Made by a program: the position numbers and the translations under genes. Under the pieces are notes generated by a model. The model worked only from the letters and a program-made list of their open reading frames with translations, was not told the DNA's origin and did no database searches. DNA of 64,000 nt from Paraspadella gotoi (lineage: Eukaryota; Chaetognatha). Each line of letters opens with the position of its first letter. Positions within the stretch are counted from its first letter, which is position 1. The DNA lies in the NCBI GenBank assembly GCA_051294375.1, contig CM119263.1, positions 21,202,268 through 21,266,267 of the forward strand, given 5' to 3'. Below are positions 44,399 to 55,259 of the stretch, piece by piece.

Positions 44399-44757
44399 TT
44401 TTTTAGCGGCAGGCTGTTGTGTGTCACCTTGTAGAGTTAAAATACTAGGGTTAAGGTTTTAGCTTGGCATGAGATAAAAGGTTAGGGTTAGGGCTAAAAA
44501 AATGGCCTGCTGTAAATGAATGCAAGATTGCAAATAAGATAAATTAATTAGGGTTAGGGTTTTTATTGGTTCATTCAGGGTGAATGGGAAGGCTTATTAT
44601 ATCCCCATTATTCCTGGGCCAGTCCTTTTTAAACCCTGAACTTGACCAAATGCTTTTTGTCTATCACTTAGTCCGACCTTAATAAAAAAAGATTGACAGG
44701 ATACACGAGTATGGTTATTCCTTTCAGGCATATAATATATCCTCTATTTGCCCGGCC

Positions 44758-45240
44758 GGGGGGAGCCAGCTCATTTTGAGCTCTTCTTACACTTACTTTC
44801 ACTATCACTTTACTTAACTATCCCTCACCACTTATTCTTCCATTTAAAATTCACTTTAATTCACTTTATTTATTCATTTAGTTAGAACTAATTTAATATA
44901 TTTTATTTTTGTTAAATATTAGTTTATCTTTAAGTTTGTTAATTTAATTTATTCCACTTTATCTCTGTTGTATCATTACCAAATGTATTGATATAATTTT
45001 TCTCTCTCTCTGTCCTTCTCTCTTTTGACTTTTCACAAAAATTTGCTTCTTGCTTCCCTGTCCTCACCTTTAGCTGTCCTCACATCGGGCCACTGTCTCT
45101 TACCCTATTCTTTGTTGGAAAATCTCTCTCTCTCTCTCCAAAACTTAACATTAACAGAGAAAAAATTGTTGATTTCAAAAACTGCTGATGAAGGCTCTAA
45201 CCCTTGTGAGCCGAAACATATCCTGACTTAAAATTTTGTC
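44758..45240 (+). mobile_element. Solo Penelope-like terminal segment inserted in copy A
   Basis: Starts gggagccagctcattttgag, contains ctgtcctcacatcgggccac, and ends past gagccgaaacatatcctg. The other copy of the host repeat (53.5 kb) lacks it, so its borders are visible by comparison. Contains a well-formed hammerhead-like core at 45185-45217. Confidence 0.6.
45185..45217 (+). ncRNA. Hammerhead-ribozyme-like core
   Basis: CTGATGA, then A, a perfect 5-bp stem ggctc/gagcc with a 10-base loop, then GAAAC. This is the conserved core order of a hammerhead (CUGAUGA, helix II, GAAA). Helix III and helix I are weak here. Penelope-like elements are known to carry hammerheads in their terminal repeats. 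Confidence 0.5.
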
Positions 45241-45462
45241 CAATAAAAATTGTTTGTTCAAATTTAAAAACTGTTATCTCCTTAATACTATGAAAGATGA
45301 TAAGTTTTATTGTATATTTTTGGATTTTTGGAAAAAGTTAAAAATAAAAAGTATTATATTAAAGTAATTTAATTTTTTAGCTTTTAAATAGATATGTTTC
45401 AACCATATGTAAATAAAATAGAAAAATAGGAAATAGGAAAAAAAATTAGTAAGCAAAATAAC

Positions 45463-45499
<37 letters not shown>

Positions 45500-45814
45500 T
45501 AAAATATATTATTGAAAAGCTTTGCCTTTAATCAGACTGCTGTATTAAGTAAGCCAAAGCATATTCAGGGATAAATTTTACTTCATAAAAAATTGAAAGT
45601 ATTTTATAATAAATTTAATAGATTAAAAAAAAGAATTATTATTATTTACTTAATCTTATATATAATAATATATGATATTATATAAATATAAAATAGAAAA
45701 TAGAAAAATAGAAATAGTAAAACAAGTAAGTGAAATTTTCATTAATTATAAAATCAATATTATATTTTTAAATATTTTTTTAATTTAGATAATTATAATC
45801 TTATTTTATTTTTA

Positions 45815-46010
45815 TGGAGCTGGAGCCGGGCATTTTTATTTCGGCTCCGGCTCCAGCTCCGGCTCCGGTCAAAAATTTTTTTCGGCTCCGGCTCCAGCTC
45901 CGGCTCCGGCCAGATAAAAATTCTGGCTCCGGCTCCGGCTCCGGCTCCGGCAAAAAAAAGCTCGGCTCCGGCGGCTCCAGCTCCGGCTCCGGCTCCGGCT
46001 CCACATCCCT
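45815..46010. repeat. GGAGCC/GGCTCC hexamer array, copy A
   Basis: Hexamer runs broken by AT islands (catttttatttc, caaaaatttttttc, gccagataaaaattc). The start ggagctggagccgg can pair with ccggctccagctcc just downstream. Related arrays at 50680-50835 and 54047-54236. Confidence 0.85.
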
Positions 46011-46019
46011 GGTTGTACC

Positions 46020-46368
46020 AATTTCATAAAATTCAGCTCCTTGTATTTTGATGCTAGTGCGGAGTACAATAAGTATTCCCCGATCTAATACTTAAGGGAG
46101 TGGTCTTTTCATACAATTTAAACATTCTTTGAATATTATACCACTTCATTGATAGGGAAGCCAGGTACTCTGGGAGTGAATAAACGAGACTGTGAGAGAG
46201 TCTTGATTGAAAGCTTGCAGGGACCTGCTATGTCATTATCTTGTAAGAGTGATGGAGGCCTTAAACCACCAAAGCCTGTCCAAATTCAGGGGCAAGATAG
46301 CTTATTTATTAAATGAATGGATAATTTTTATATTGGTTGTACCAATTTCATATAGAAATGATATTTCA

Positions 46369-46411
<43 letters not shown>

Positions 46412-47090
46412 NNNNNNNNNNNNNNNNNNNNNNNNNCGGATTTTTCTAACTTTTTTTTTTGCCTTTTATTTTCCTCTTTGCCATCAATGTTTATGTTCCA
46501 CTTATCTTCTTGTAAACAGTGATGGAGGCTCTCTAACACCCACCAAAGCCCTTCCAAAGTTACGAAGGGGGGACAAAGATAGTTTGTATTATAATGAATC
46601 GATAATTTTATGTGTCCAATTTCATAAAATTCAGAGCTCCATAATGATATCTTTTTTGATGCTTAAGTGCGGAGTAACAATGCATGAGTATTCCCGATAG
46701 GTAATTCTGAATACTCTAACGGGGAGTGTTCTTTTCATTATACCAGTTGAAACATTCTTTTGAATTCATGTCTAATCCAGAACGTCTCATATGATAGGGG
46801 GGAAATGCCAGGTTACTCTCAGGAGAGGGTGAATAAAACGAAGACTGTTAAGGATCTGATTGAAAGCGGGCGGAATTGCCAGCTAGTGACCGTCGGCATA
46901 TGTTCCTTTATCTTATGTTACAATGATCGGTGATGGAGGCCCTTCACAAGCTCTTAAAACCCCCAAAGCCCTGTCCTCAACAAATCAGGGGCAAAGAATA
47001 GGCTATTTTATTAAAATGAGATGTGAGACTTTTTATAATTGGTTGTACCCAATTTCATTATAGAAAATGAATATTCAAGAATATATATGG
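46020..47090 (+). repeat. Dispersed repeat and its damaged tandem copy
   Basis: 46020-46370 runs from attcagctccttg to an (AT)n tract (46370-46411) with a 25-N gap. 46625-47085 repeats it with many inserted bases, as does 46490-46620 in part. Same family as 34268-34475. Looks like one locus read twice. Confidence 0.65.
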
Positions 47091-47094
47091 ATTA

Positions 47095-49885
47095 ATATAA
47101 AAGTATTTATTATTCACAATATTTTCAATATTCCGACACGGAAAACCTCTTCTAGGGTAATTGGAATCGGTTTTGGAGGGGAAGTTCACATCCCCGCTCA
47201 TGCTTTTCACCCTAAAAACTTCACAAACGCGGTATCACCGAACGCCAAAGGGAATAATCGAATTCACAGCACGCGCACGGCCTGTCGGGTAAGGCCGAAG
47301 CGACCGCCGCCCAGATCGCGAAGACCAGATCGTCTCTCATTATCTAATCCATCTAACTTGCTCTCTGGCATTCTCCTCACTCTTCTCTCACCTTCTCACT
47401 CTCACTCTCCACTCTCACTTATTCTTGTCTTGCTCAGCCTCCTCTCCATTCGCTGTCTCTTAACGTACGGTTGAAGAACAAACAAAATGAATCTTAAATC
47501 TCGGCCTGGCACTTAGCAACGAAGTTAAAAAACTCAAACCCCCTCAAAAACAGGAGAAACTGGACCACGACCCGTGTCCCGAAAGCATCCTCCGTCGCGC
47601 CACGCACTGATGAACAAACCGCGGTCCCCCAATCGACCCGGTCTCCGATCTCTCCGTCCCGACGATCTTGGCCAATCACGAGTCGAGTCCCAAAATAAAT
47701 CGCTCAAATCGCGAGTCGCGTCGCTCGAGACGGGGTCACCACACGACGCTGTGCACACTGCCTGGTGGAACAATTGGACGGGATCGATCGACTCGACCGC
47801 GAAACTGGGGAACGCGGCGATGGAAAAGGTCATCGCCATGGGAAACTCTGGTGAGGTGAGTCTTTGAGTGGATCGAAAGGAAGGTCAGTCTATGGATGTT
47901 TGAGTATTCGGGAGCAGGGGATCCCATGTCATTTTGTGATACGTTCTGAAAATTAAACAACATAAGCTTAAAAAGATATTATTGTTCAGCATAGTTTTAA
48001 TTGATAAATTACCACCCCCGATAAAGGCCTAAAAACAAGGCCAAAACATTGATTTTTTAATTAAAATTTCCTGTTCAAAAATAAACTATAAATATTAAAT
48101 GAAATTTAAAATTTAGTTGCATAATTTTGATTTTTAAGTTGATCTCGGGCCCGATGGAGAAGTTCCCGATGCTCGACGCTCGACAAATGCCAACAAGACT
48201 ACCTCAGGCAAACGTGAAACACGGTTCATTTTTGGGTTGTTTTTTTTTGTTGTTTGTGTTTTTTTCTAAAAATTTCTAAATTTATTTTTTTACACTTTCA
48301 TTCGATTTCTTTTCTTTTCTCTGATTGAGAGCCCGGCCATTTTTCCGCAATCCAGAAAAAACTAACTTAACTCGCCCCTCTTCCCCTCTGCCCCCTTCTC
48401 CGCTTCTGTTCCTTACGCGCCCCATCAAGGCAAATTCGCGATTTCCTGCTGTCGGTGTGTTGTGTGCTCGGTCGACTGTATGCCAACGTCTGGCGATTTG
48501 CTTAGCCTTGCTACAAAAAACCGGCCGGCGGCGCGTCTCGTGTGTATCCCTTACTTTCTCATGCTCGTCTTCTTCGGCGTGATCCGGCCTTTTCTTCTTG
48601 GAACTCGCCTTGGAGTGAGTTCAACGAAAATCATCGAAGAGATTACCAGTTGGTTATTTCAAATCAATAACTAGTAAACTATATGCGTTTAAAGGTTAAA
48701 AAACTAAAATTAAAATAATGCCTCTTTTATTTTTAGTCGAAGGAATACAAGGAAATGAAAAACAACCAAGAGGAGTGGTAGTAAGGCGTTAGGTGAAAAG
48801 TATAACTACGAAACGTTCTAAAGGGTACAATTAATTGAACAACATACCCTAAGTGAACATTAATTTGTAAAAAAAAAGATATTAATTTTATGCTTCTTTA
48901 ATTTTGCGGCCGAGTAAGGCTATATTAATATTATAGTCTACCTATCCTTTATAAAAATTCTAAAAATTTTCAAAAAATAGGCACTTCTTCTTAATTTCGA
49001 ATTGCCAGAGTTTGAATTCCTCCGTCCATAATACGTTGATATAAAACGGAAAATTAAATCTACAAATAATTCTTACTTCAATTAAGTGGATGTTAAAAAA
49101 TTTAACAAAAACTTATAATTTAATATTAATGAAAAAGTTAATTTTCAGCCTAAAATATTAGCTTTTTCTTAATTTTTTACCCACTAATTGGAAGGAATTT
49201 TGTAAAAAAGAGTCTATTAATTTTCTTTTTATCAACTTTTATGGATCGAATCCCCAAATCTGGCAAAAAAATCTTTAAAAAACAACAAAACTTGGTTTTT
49301 GAAATTTTAACATTTATTGGTTTAGTTACTAGTATAAATATGAGCCTACTGGCGTAAAAATTGGTAAAATTTATTAAAAAATTTTTTTATACATAAATGT
49401 CATTAGTATAATGTTGTTTTCGTTCCTCACTTTTAGGGGAATTTTTAAATTAAATAGGTTAATTTAGAAATTTTACTTACGCCTAGTGGGATACTGTAGA
49501 TAGCCCAAAACACACTTAGTGCGCAATGTGCCCAGTGGGTACGGGAATTTTTTTTTTGTCGGTAAGGCCCAGTGGCTTGTTTTAACCCGGTGGTTACCCG
49601 TGCCCCGTCCCTATCTATTTGCAAGGACTGTTCGGAAACCCCAGGTTAACCTTCCATTGTTATAAGGCTTATAAACGGCGCTGATGGAAGAAAAGTCTTA
49701 TCCAACGGTAGTTGAAATATTTCAAACTCTAATTACATTTACTTTGTTAGAGTCCGATAGAGCCTTAAAACCCACCCCAAAGCCTGGTCCAAGTCAGGGC
49801 AAGAGGCCTTATGGATAATTTATATTTGGTTGTAACCAAACTTCATATATCTGTGGCCAGCGACGCGTAAATGTTTCATAGACCA
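47095..49885 (+). repeat. Inverted arm, part 1 (reverse complement of about 42.5-44.4 kb)
   Basis: Matches the transporter 5' region in reverse order: upstream flank 47118-47338, exon 1 about 47559-47852, exon 2 about 48425-48610, SINE family 4 about 49495-49690, ending at ccagcgacgcgtaaatgttt (49858). Indels throughout. Confidence 0.85.
47559..48610 (+). pseudogene. Damaged inverted copy of transporter exons 1 and 2 (copy 3)
   Basis: Exon 1 copy: ctggaccacgacccgtg at 47559, where the start codon ATG has become CTG. Exon 2 copy near 48425-48610 reads ggcaaattcgcgatttcctg, then loses frame (VGVLCARSTVCQRLA-like). Both have many indels. Not an independent functional gene. Confidence 0.8.
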
Positions 49886-50547
49886 ACAAGTCTTGGGGAA
49901 GGGGCAAACATGTCCGGATCTGCTTACGATAAAAATTAATTAATTAAATTTGATTAAATTAATTAATTAATTAATAGGATTAATTAATCTTAATAAATAG
50001 TATTTAATATAATTAATAGATTAATTATAATTTATATCAGCTTGTCATCACGAGTGTCCTTAAAATTGACGCGGACAGTATAAATTTTTGTTAATTTATC
50101 ACAAACAAAACAAATATCCCTCTATTATCGAAGCCAGGCCGGGCCAAACAGCCCGTTCTGTCTAGAATTTTTTTTTCGTTTAGCTTTCCGGTCTCGCTTT
50201 TTTGCAATCATGGCTTCTGAAGTTGATATCATTAGGAGTTGAATTCATATATGGTTTCATCATCAAAGATCTTTAAAATTCTCTGTTTCTTTATCAATTA
50301 TTGGTATTTGTTTAGTTTATAACAAAACAAAAAAGTTTTAATTATAATGTCGCTCTCTTCTCTCTCTCTTTTTTCTCCCGTCTGCTTCTTTCCTAAAAAC
50401 GAGTTCCGGCTCATGGGGCAGCGGGGTCTGTCCAGCTTCTTTCTCTCCTCTCTCTCTCTCTCTCTCTCGTCTTCTTCTCCCTTTTTTTTACAAAAAAAAT
50501 TTTTAAGATATAATGTGGGTGGGGTAACTAAATGGTAAAAAAGAATG

Positions 50548-50618
50548 GCGGCGAATAGGGCGCAGAACCCGGGTCCTTTGGGTAGAGGATAAGCTCACCG
50601 CTACTCTGCGCCATAAAG
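50548..50618 (-). mobile_element. tRNA-like piece (possible SINE head)
   Basis: Minus strand reads tatggcgcagagtagcggtg, then acccgggttctgcgccc. A-box-like and B-box-like blocks are about 35 bases apart. Short and imperfect. Confidence 0.35.
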
Positions 50619-50679
50619 TACTCATTTCTTTAACGAGCAGGATGGTGGAGCACCCTATTTTGGGTCTTTCGGGCTCCCA

Positions 50680-50835
50680 GCTCCGGCTCCAGCTCCAGGC
50701 CCAATGAATTCCTTTCCCGGCTCCAGCTCGGCTCCGGCTCCAAGAAAAAATTTTTTTTTTCGGCTTCCGGCTCCGGCTCCGGGCTCTAGCAAAATTTCAA
50801 CTCGAGGCCTTCCCGGCCTCCCCAACTCCCGGGCT
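50680..50835. repeat. GGAGCC/GGCTCC hexamer array, copy B
   Basis: Degenerate hexamers with several extra bases and an aaaaaatttttttttt island. Flanks differ from copies A and C. Confidence 0.75.
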
Positions 50836-51234
50836 CTCATTACCATAGGTATTATTATAAATTAAAAAATTAAAGAAATAAATATTTATATAATAATTCT
50901 TTAATCATATAATTTTATTTTGATTAGTATTTAATAACTTTACTTTTATATTGCACTCATGATGATACGTCCTCTCATACAGAACAACAGACAGAACATA
51001 CTATATAAAGGAACAAGTACAAAGACATGATAAAGGGAATAATATATAATATATTTTTCTAGGTTAGCCTTTTTGCTTAATATAAAATATATTATATAAT
51101 TAAAATTATTTTAAAAATATTTAGAATAATAAGGAAAATATTTTTTTCATTTTTTGTGATATCCTTCACTTCTTTTGGTAATTTAACTGTGGAATTATAT
51201 TTAGCATTCTCGTTAAAAGTGATTTTACTTAAAA

Positions 51235-51735
51235 CTTTAAGATTATGGTTAGGGTTAAGGTTTTAGGTTAGATTAGGGTTGAGTTGGTTTGGGGTTTAAG
51301 GTTAAGATTGAGTTGATAATGATTAGGGTTAGGGTTGAGTAGTTTAGGGTTAGGGTTAAGGTTGAGTAGTTTAAGTTATGTTGGGTTATGCACATTTTTA
51401 GATGGGATCTCTAAGATAAACAAGAAGCCAGGCGCGATAAGTCGTTAAAGGAAGCTATGGCAATGAGATGGATTAGGGATTTTTTAAAGTTGAGGGTACG
51501 AATATATCGAGGGAGGCCCGGTCCCGGGTTAAGTTAGGTAAGGAGAGAGGCATGGAGTTGAATGGGAGGCCCTGGGTTAGGGTTAGGGAGAGGAATGGAG
51601 TGAACAAGAGGCCCGGGTAAGGTTAGGGTAAAGAAAGACCACAGCATGGGTTAAGGTTGAGGCATGGAAAATGTATGGTTAAGGTGGAGAAAAGCATGGA
51701 GATTACCGGAAACTTGGGTTAGGGTTTAGTTTTAA
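51235..51735 (+). repeat. Degenerate TTAGGG-type tract
   Basis: Repeated ttagggttagggttgag and ggttaaggttgag text for about 500 bases, in an order too irregular for a true telomere. Shorter patches occur at 44475-44572 and 53220-53345 within the dispersed repeat. Confidence 0.7.
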
Positions 51736-52014
51736 GGGAAGAGCCACAGGTGATGTATTTATCCCCATGTCTCACTTCAGCCACAAGACTTTTCCTTTAA
51801 CTTGCGCCTTTGATTATATTCATTACTTTTATTACTGGCGAGGTCACCAGTGAGGGTTTGGCGAAACAACCAGGGCTTTTCTGATATTGCCATAGTAAAG
51901 TCGCCAACCACTAGAAACAATTGTGACTTCATGCGTGAATCGCCGGCAACATGCTATTTGAATAAACTACAACTTTAGAGTTGGGTTGAAGCTCAGAAAT
52001 AAACAAAAAAGCCT

Positions 52015-53205
52015 GGGTTACAAGGTGACACACAACAGCCCGCCGCTAAAAAAAATTGTCATTTGCAAAACTTATAAGATATTTTTAATCTAAAAGATTT
52101 TTTCTATTAGTAAAAACCTAAATCATTTATATATCCAAATTTTATATTGATTGTTTATTTGATGTTGATTGGTTATGATGATTTTAAAACAAATCTTTTC
52201 AATTTTTTTGTCTAGCTTAATAAACATTTTTTTTTAAAACTTTTACCATTCTTTTATTGTTTTTTTGAATTACCTAGAGAGAAAACAAAAATTTATTATT
52301 TGACAACAATAATTTTGTTTTATTTAAATCGAATATGTTTCGACTGTATAACTTTCGGAGTCTTCATCAGCATTTAAATTTACAAACTCAATATTTAAAA
52401 ACTGAAACTTTGTGAATTTAAATGCTGATAAAGACTATGAAGTCCTAGAGTGGAAACATATTTCTGATTTAAATAAAAACAAAATCATTGTTATCAAATA
52501 ACAAATTTTTTTTCTCTCCAAATAAGAACTTTTATATAAAAAAGGTATCAATATTAAATTCTTCTGAAAAGCTCTTAAAAATTTTTTAAAAAAAATATAT
52601 ATTTAAGAATATTGAAACATAAATAAGTCTAACCAGCTTTAGTTTAATTAAGATATCCAAATTGAAATAATAAAATCCTAAAATATTTTTTTTTAAATAT
52701 CTGACCTATTTTATATGAACTTACAATTATTATTTATATAAGTATTATAAAAAATCTTAAGAAAAACTAAAATTAAAATAACTAACAATCATTTAATAAT
52801 TATTCAAAAACTGCTCTTTAAAAATTTTTAATTTAATAATTATCTTAAAGCTATTATAGGCTAATTTTAATATTACAGTATTTTTAATTATGTTAATCTC
52901 TTTATATTTTTAGGAGCTTTCAGAAGATATTAATCTTGATATAATTTTATATAAAGTTTTGTAAAAAAATAGTTAAAAAGTTAAATAAACAGATTGAAAA
53001 AAAAATGGGAGTTTTAAAATGAAACACAATTTTGAAGACACTTTTCTCCATTCCAGTACCAAGTCAAATCAAAACCAATCAATATAAAAATTTGGATAAT
53101 AAATGATTTAGGTTTTTATTACAGAAAAAAAGTTTCAATAAAAAAAAATTTTTACAAATTTGCAAATAACGATTTTTTTTGCGGTCTGGCTGTTGTGTGT
53201 TACCT
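52015..53205. repeat. Palindrome with Penelope terminal fragments at its centre
   Basis: 52019-52200 (acaaggtgacacacaacagc onward) is the approximate reverse complement of 53020-53205. Between the arms are two opposed Penelope-type terminal pieces (52320-52380 and 52415-52500) and AT-rich sequence. Confidence 0.6.
52322..52379 (-). ncRNA. Hammerhead-ribozyme-like motif, best candidate
   Basis: On the minus strand: atttaaat-G-CTGATGA-A-gact-(13 bases)-agtc-GAAAC-atattc-g-atttaaat. Helix I can form 8 A-U pairs (52372-52379 with 52322-52329), helix II 4 pairs. Helix III is reduced to a short loop before a UC cleavage position, as in minimal Penelope-type hammerheads. A diverged opposite copy at 52422-52475 has CTGATAA and is probably dead. 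Confidence 0.5.
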
Positions 53206-53724
53206 TGTATGGTTAAATACAAGGTTAAGGTTTTAGCTTGGATGAGATTAAAAGGTTAGGGGTTAGGGCTAAAAAAATGGCCTGCTGTAATGATGTAAGA
53301 TTGTAAATAAGATAAATTAATTAGTTAGGTTTTTATTGGGGTTTATTCAGGGTGTAATAGAAAGGCTTATTATTAATATCTTCTACCATTTTATTCCTTG
53401 GCCAGGTCCCTTTTCAAACCCTAAACTTGCGGCAATGCTTTTGTCTTATCACTTAGTCCGACCCTTAATATAAAAAGATTGATGTGATGCCCGAGTATGT
53501 TTATTCCTTTCAGGCATATAATATTACTATAAAAGAAAGTAAACTAATATTGATAAGTTTATAGTATATTTTTGAATCATTTAATTAAAAGTTTAAAAAT
53601 AAAAAATATAATATTAAAGTTAATTTAAATATTTTATCTTAAATGAGATACTTATCAACCATAATGTAACAAAAATATATAAAAAAATATATAATTATTA
53701 AAAAATTAGTAAGCAAAAATATTG

Positions 53725-53768
<44 letters not shown>

Positions 53769-54240
53769 GTTCAAAATATATTATTGAAACGCTTTGCCTT
53801 TAATCAGTCTGCAAAATGGTTGCTGTATTAAGTAAGCCAAGTCATAATTTAAAGAGTTAATATTTACTTCATAAATAAGTATTATAATAAATTTAATAGA
53901 TTAAAAAAAAGAATTATTATTATTTACTTAATCTTATGTTAATAATAAACTATATGATATCTATATAAATAATATAAAAATCATTATTTAATTTTTTTAA
54001 TATTTTTTTTAATTTAATAATTATAATCTTATTTTATTTTATATGGAGCTGGAAGCCGGGCATTTTTAATTTCGGCTCCGGCTCCAGCTCCGGCTCCGTC
54101 AAAAATTTTTTTTCGGCTCCGGCTCCAGCTCCGGCTCCGGCCAGATAAAAATTCTGGCTCCGGCTCCGGCTCCGGCAAAAAAAAGCCTCGGCTTCCGGCC
54201 GGGCTCCAGCTCCGGCTCCCGGCTCCGCTCCACATCCCTG
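53172..54240 (+). mobile_element. Dispersed repeat unit ending in a GGAGCC array (copy C)
   Basis: Same order as 44400-46010: gcggtctggctgttgtgtgt, TTAGGG-like patch, TTA microsatellite (53727-53770), hexamer array 54047-54236. Lacks the Penelope insertion found in copy A. Confidence 0.65.
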
Positions 54241-54264
54241 TGTAACGAGTAAAGGGCTGTTAGA

Positions 54265-54576
54265 GCCTTCTCTCTCTCTCTCTTCTTTTAATTATTAATT
54301 ATATCGCTCTTTCTCTTTCTCTTTTTCTCTTGCAGCGGCTGTTCTCTCTCTCTCTCTCTTTTTTCTCTCTCTCTCTCTTCTCTGTCTCTCGTTCTCTCTG
54401 TGTGTGTCTGTCCCTATCTTGTCCGATTTTTGCAGTGATCGTTTGTTTTTTGAAAAATTCTGATTTATTTTTTTCCTTCTAAAAACTTTTTATTATTGCC
54501 ATTTATTCCGCGCTTTTTTTCAATACAAAATCCCATATTTTCATCCGAGATTTTTCGTGGATTTATTCTCTTTTCT

Positions 54577-54610
<34 letters not shown>

Positions 54611-54630
54611 TCTCTTCTCTTTCTTTCTCT

Positions 54631-54661
<31 letters not shown>

Positions 54662-55090
54662 TCAACTCATACACGCATTTGTTTGTTTTATTGACTATCA
54701 TCGCATCAATGAATGACAATCATCGAATCAATGAATGACAATCATCGCATCACTGAATGACTATCATCAACAGCAGTGAATGACTATCATCGCATCAATA
54801 ATTGATTATCATCGAATCAATAATCAATTCCTATTACATCAATAAATTACTATTACATCAATCAATTAGTTATTACCTCAATCAATTACTAGTACATCAA
54901 CAATTCGTTTATCGCATGATTCATTCGTTTTTTTCTCCGGTTTTTTTTCATTAATTTTCTATGATAGTGGGCTCTGGCTCGATCTTGAGTCTTTTAAGAT
55001 TTTTTTATTTTATGTCTCCTTTCTCTCTCTCTCTCTCTCACTCTCTCTCTCCTCTCACTCTCTCTTCTCTCTCTCTCTCTCTCTCTTTTT
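54265..55090 (+). repeat. CT microsatellites and a 22-24-bp minisatellite
   Basis: CT runs at 54265-54415, 54575-54662 and 55020-55086. Between them 54690-54905 is a tandem repeat with unit close to tcatcgcatcaatgaatgac, decaying into tactattacatcaatcaat units. No coding. Confidence 0.85.
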
Positions 55091-55259
55091 ATGCAATAGC
55101 GACGATCCTTATGCTTTTAAGATTTTTTTAACTGCATCATTTTTTCAACTTGCATCATTTTTTCAACTTGCATTCCGTCAAAAAACTTTATATCTAGCTT
55201 CTTCACTCACTTTCCTACCGGCTCACAAAATTTCATCTCAATCTATTATGGGTTAAAAT

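Larger units (their letters stand above)
44400..46010 (+). mobile_element. Dispersed repeat unit ending in a GGAGCC array (copy A)
   Basis: Starts ggcaggctgttgtgtgtcac and contains TTAGGG-like text (44475-44572), a TTA microsatellite (45465-45500) and the hexamer array at 45815-46010. Collinear with 53172-54240 except for a roughly 480-bp insertion (44758-45240) absent there. No protein coding. Confidence 0.65.

Noticed and set aside
45801-46069. Open frames with Pro-Glu, Gly-Ala or Ser-Gly repeats
   Set aside because: They are translations of the GGAGCC hexamer array in all frames. No start context, splice structure or conserved flank.
47067-47474. 135-codon plus-strand frame
   Set aside because: It is the damaged reverse complement of the transporter upstream flank plus a CT-rich run, not a separate gene.
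51235-51735. A true telomere or chromosome end
   Set aside because: The repeats are irregular, flanked by other sequence on both sides and tied to a dispersed repeat.
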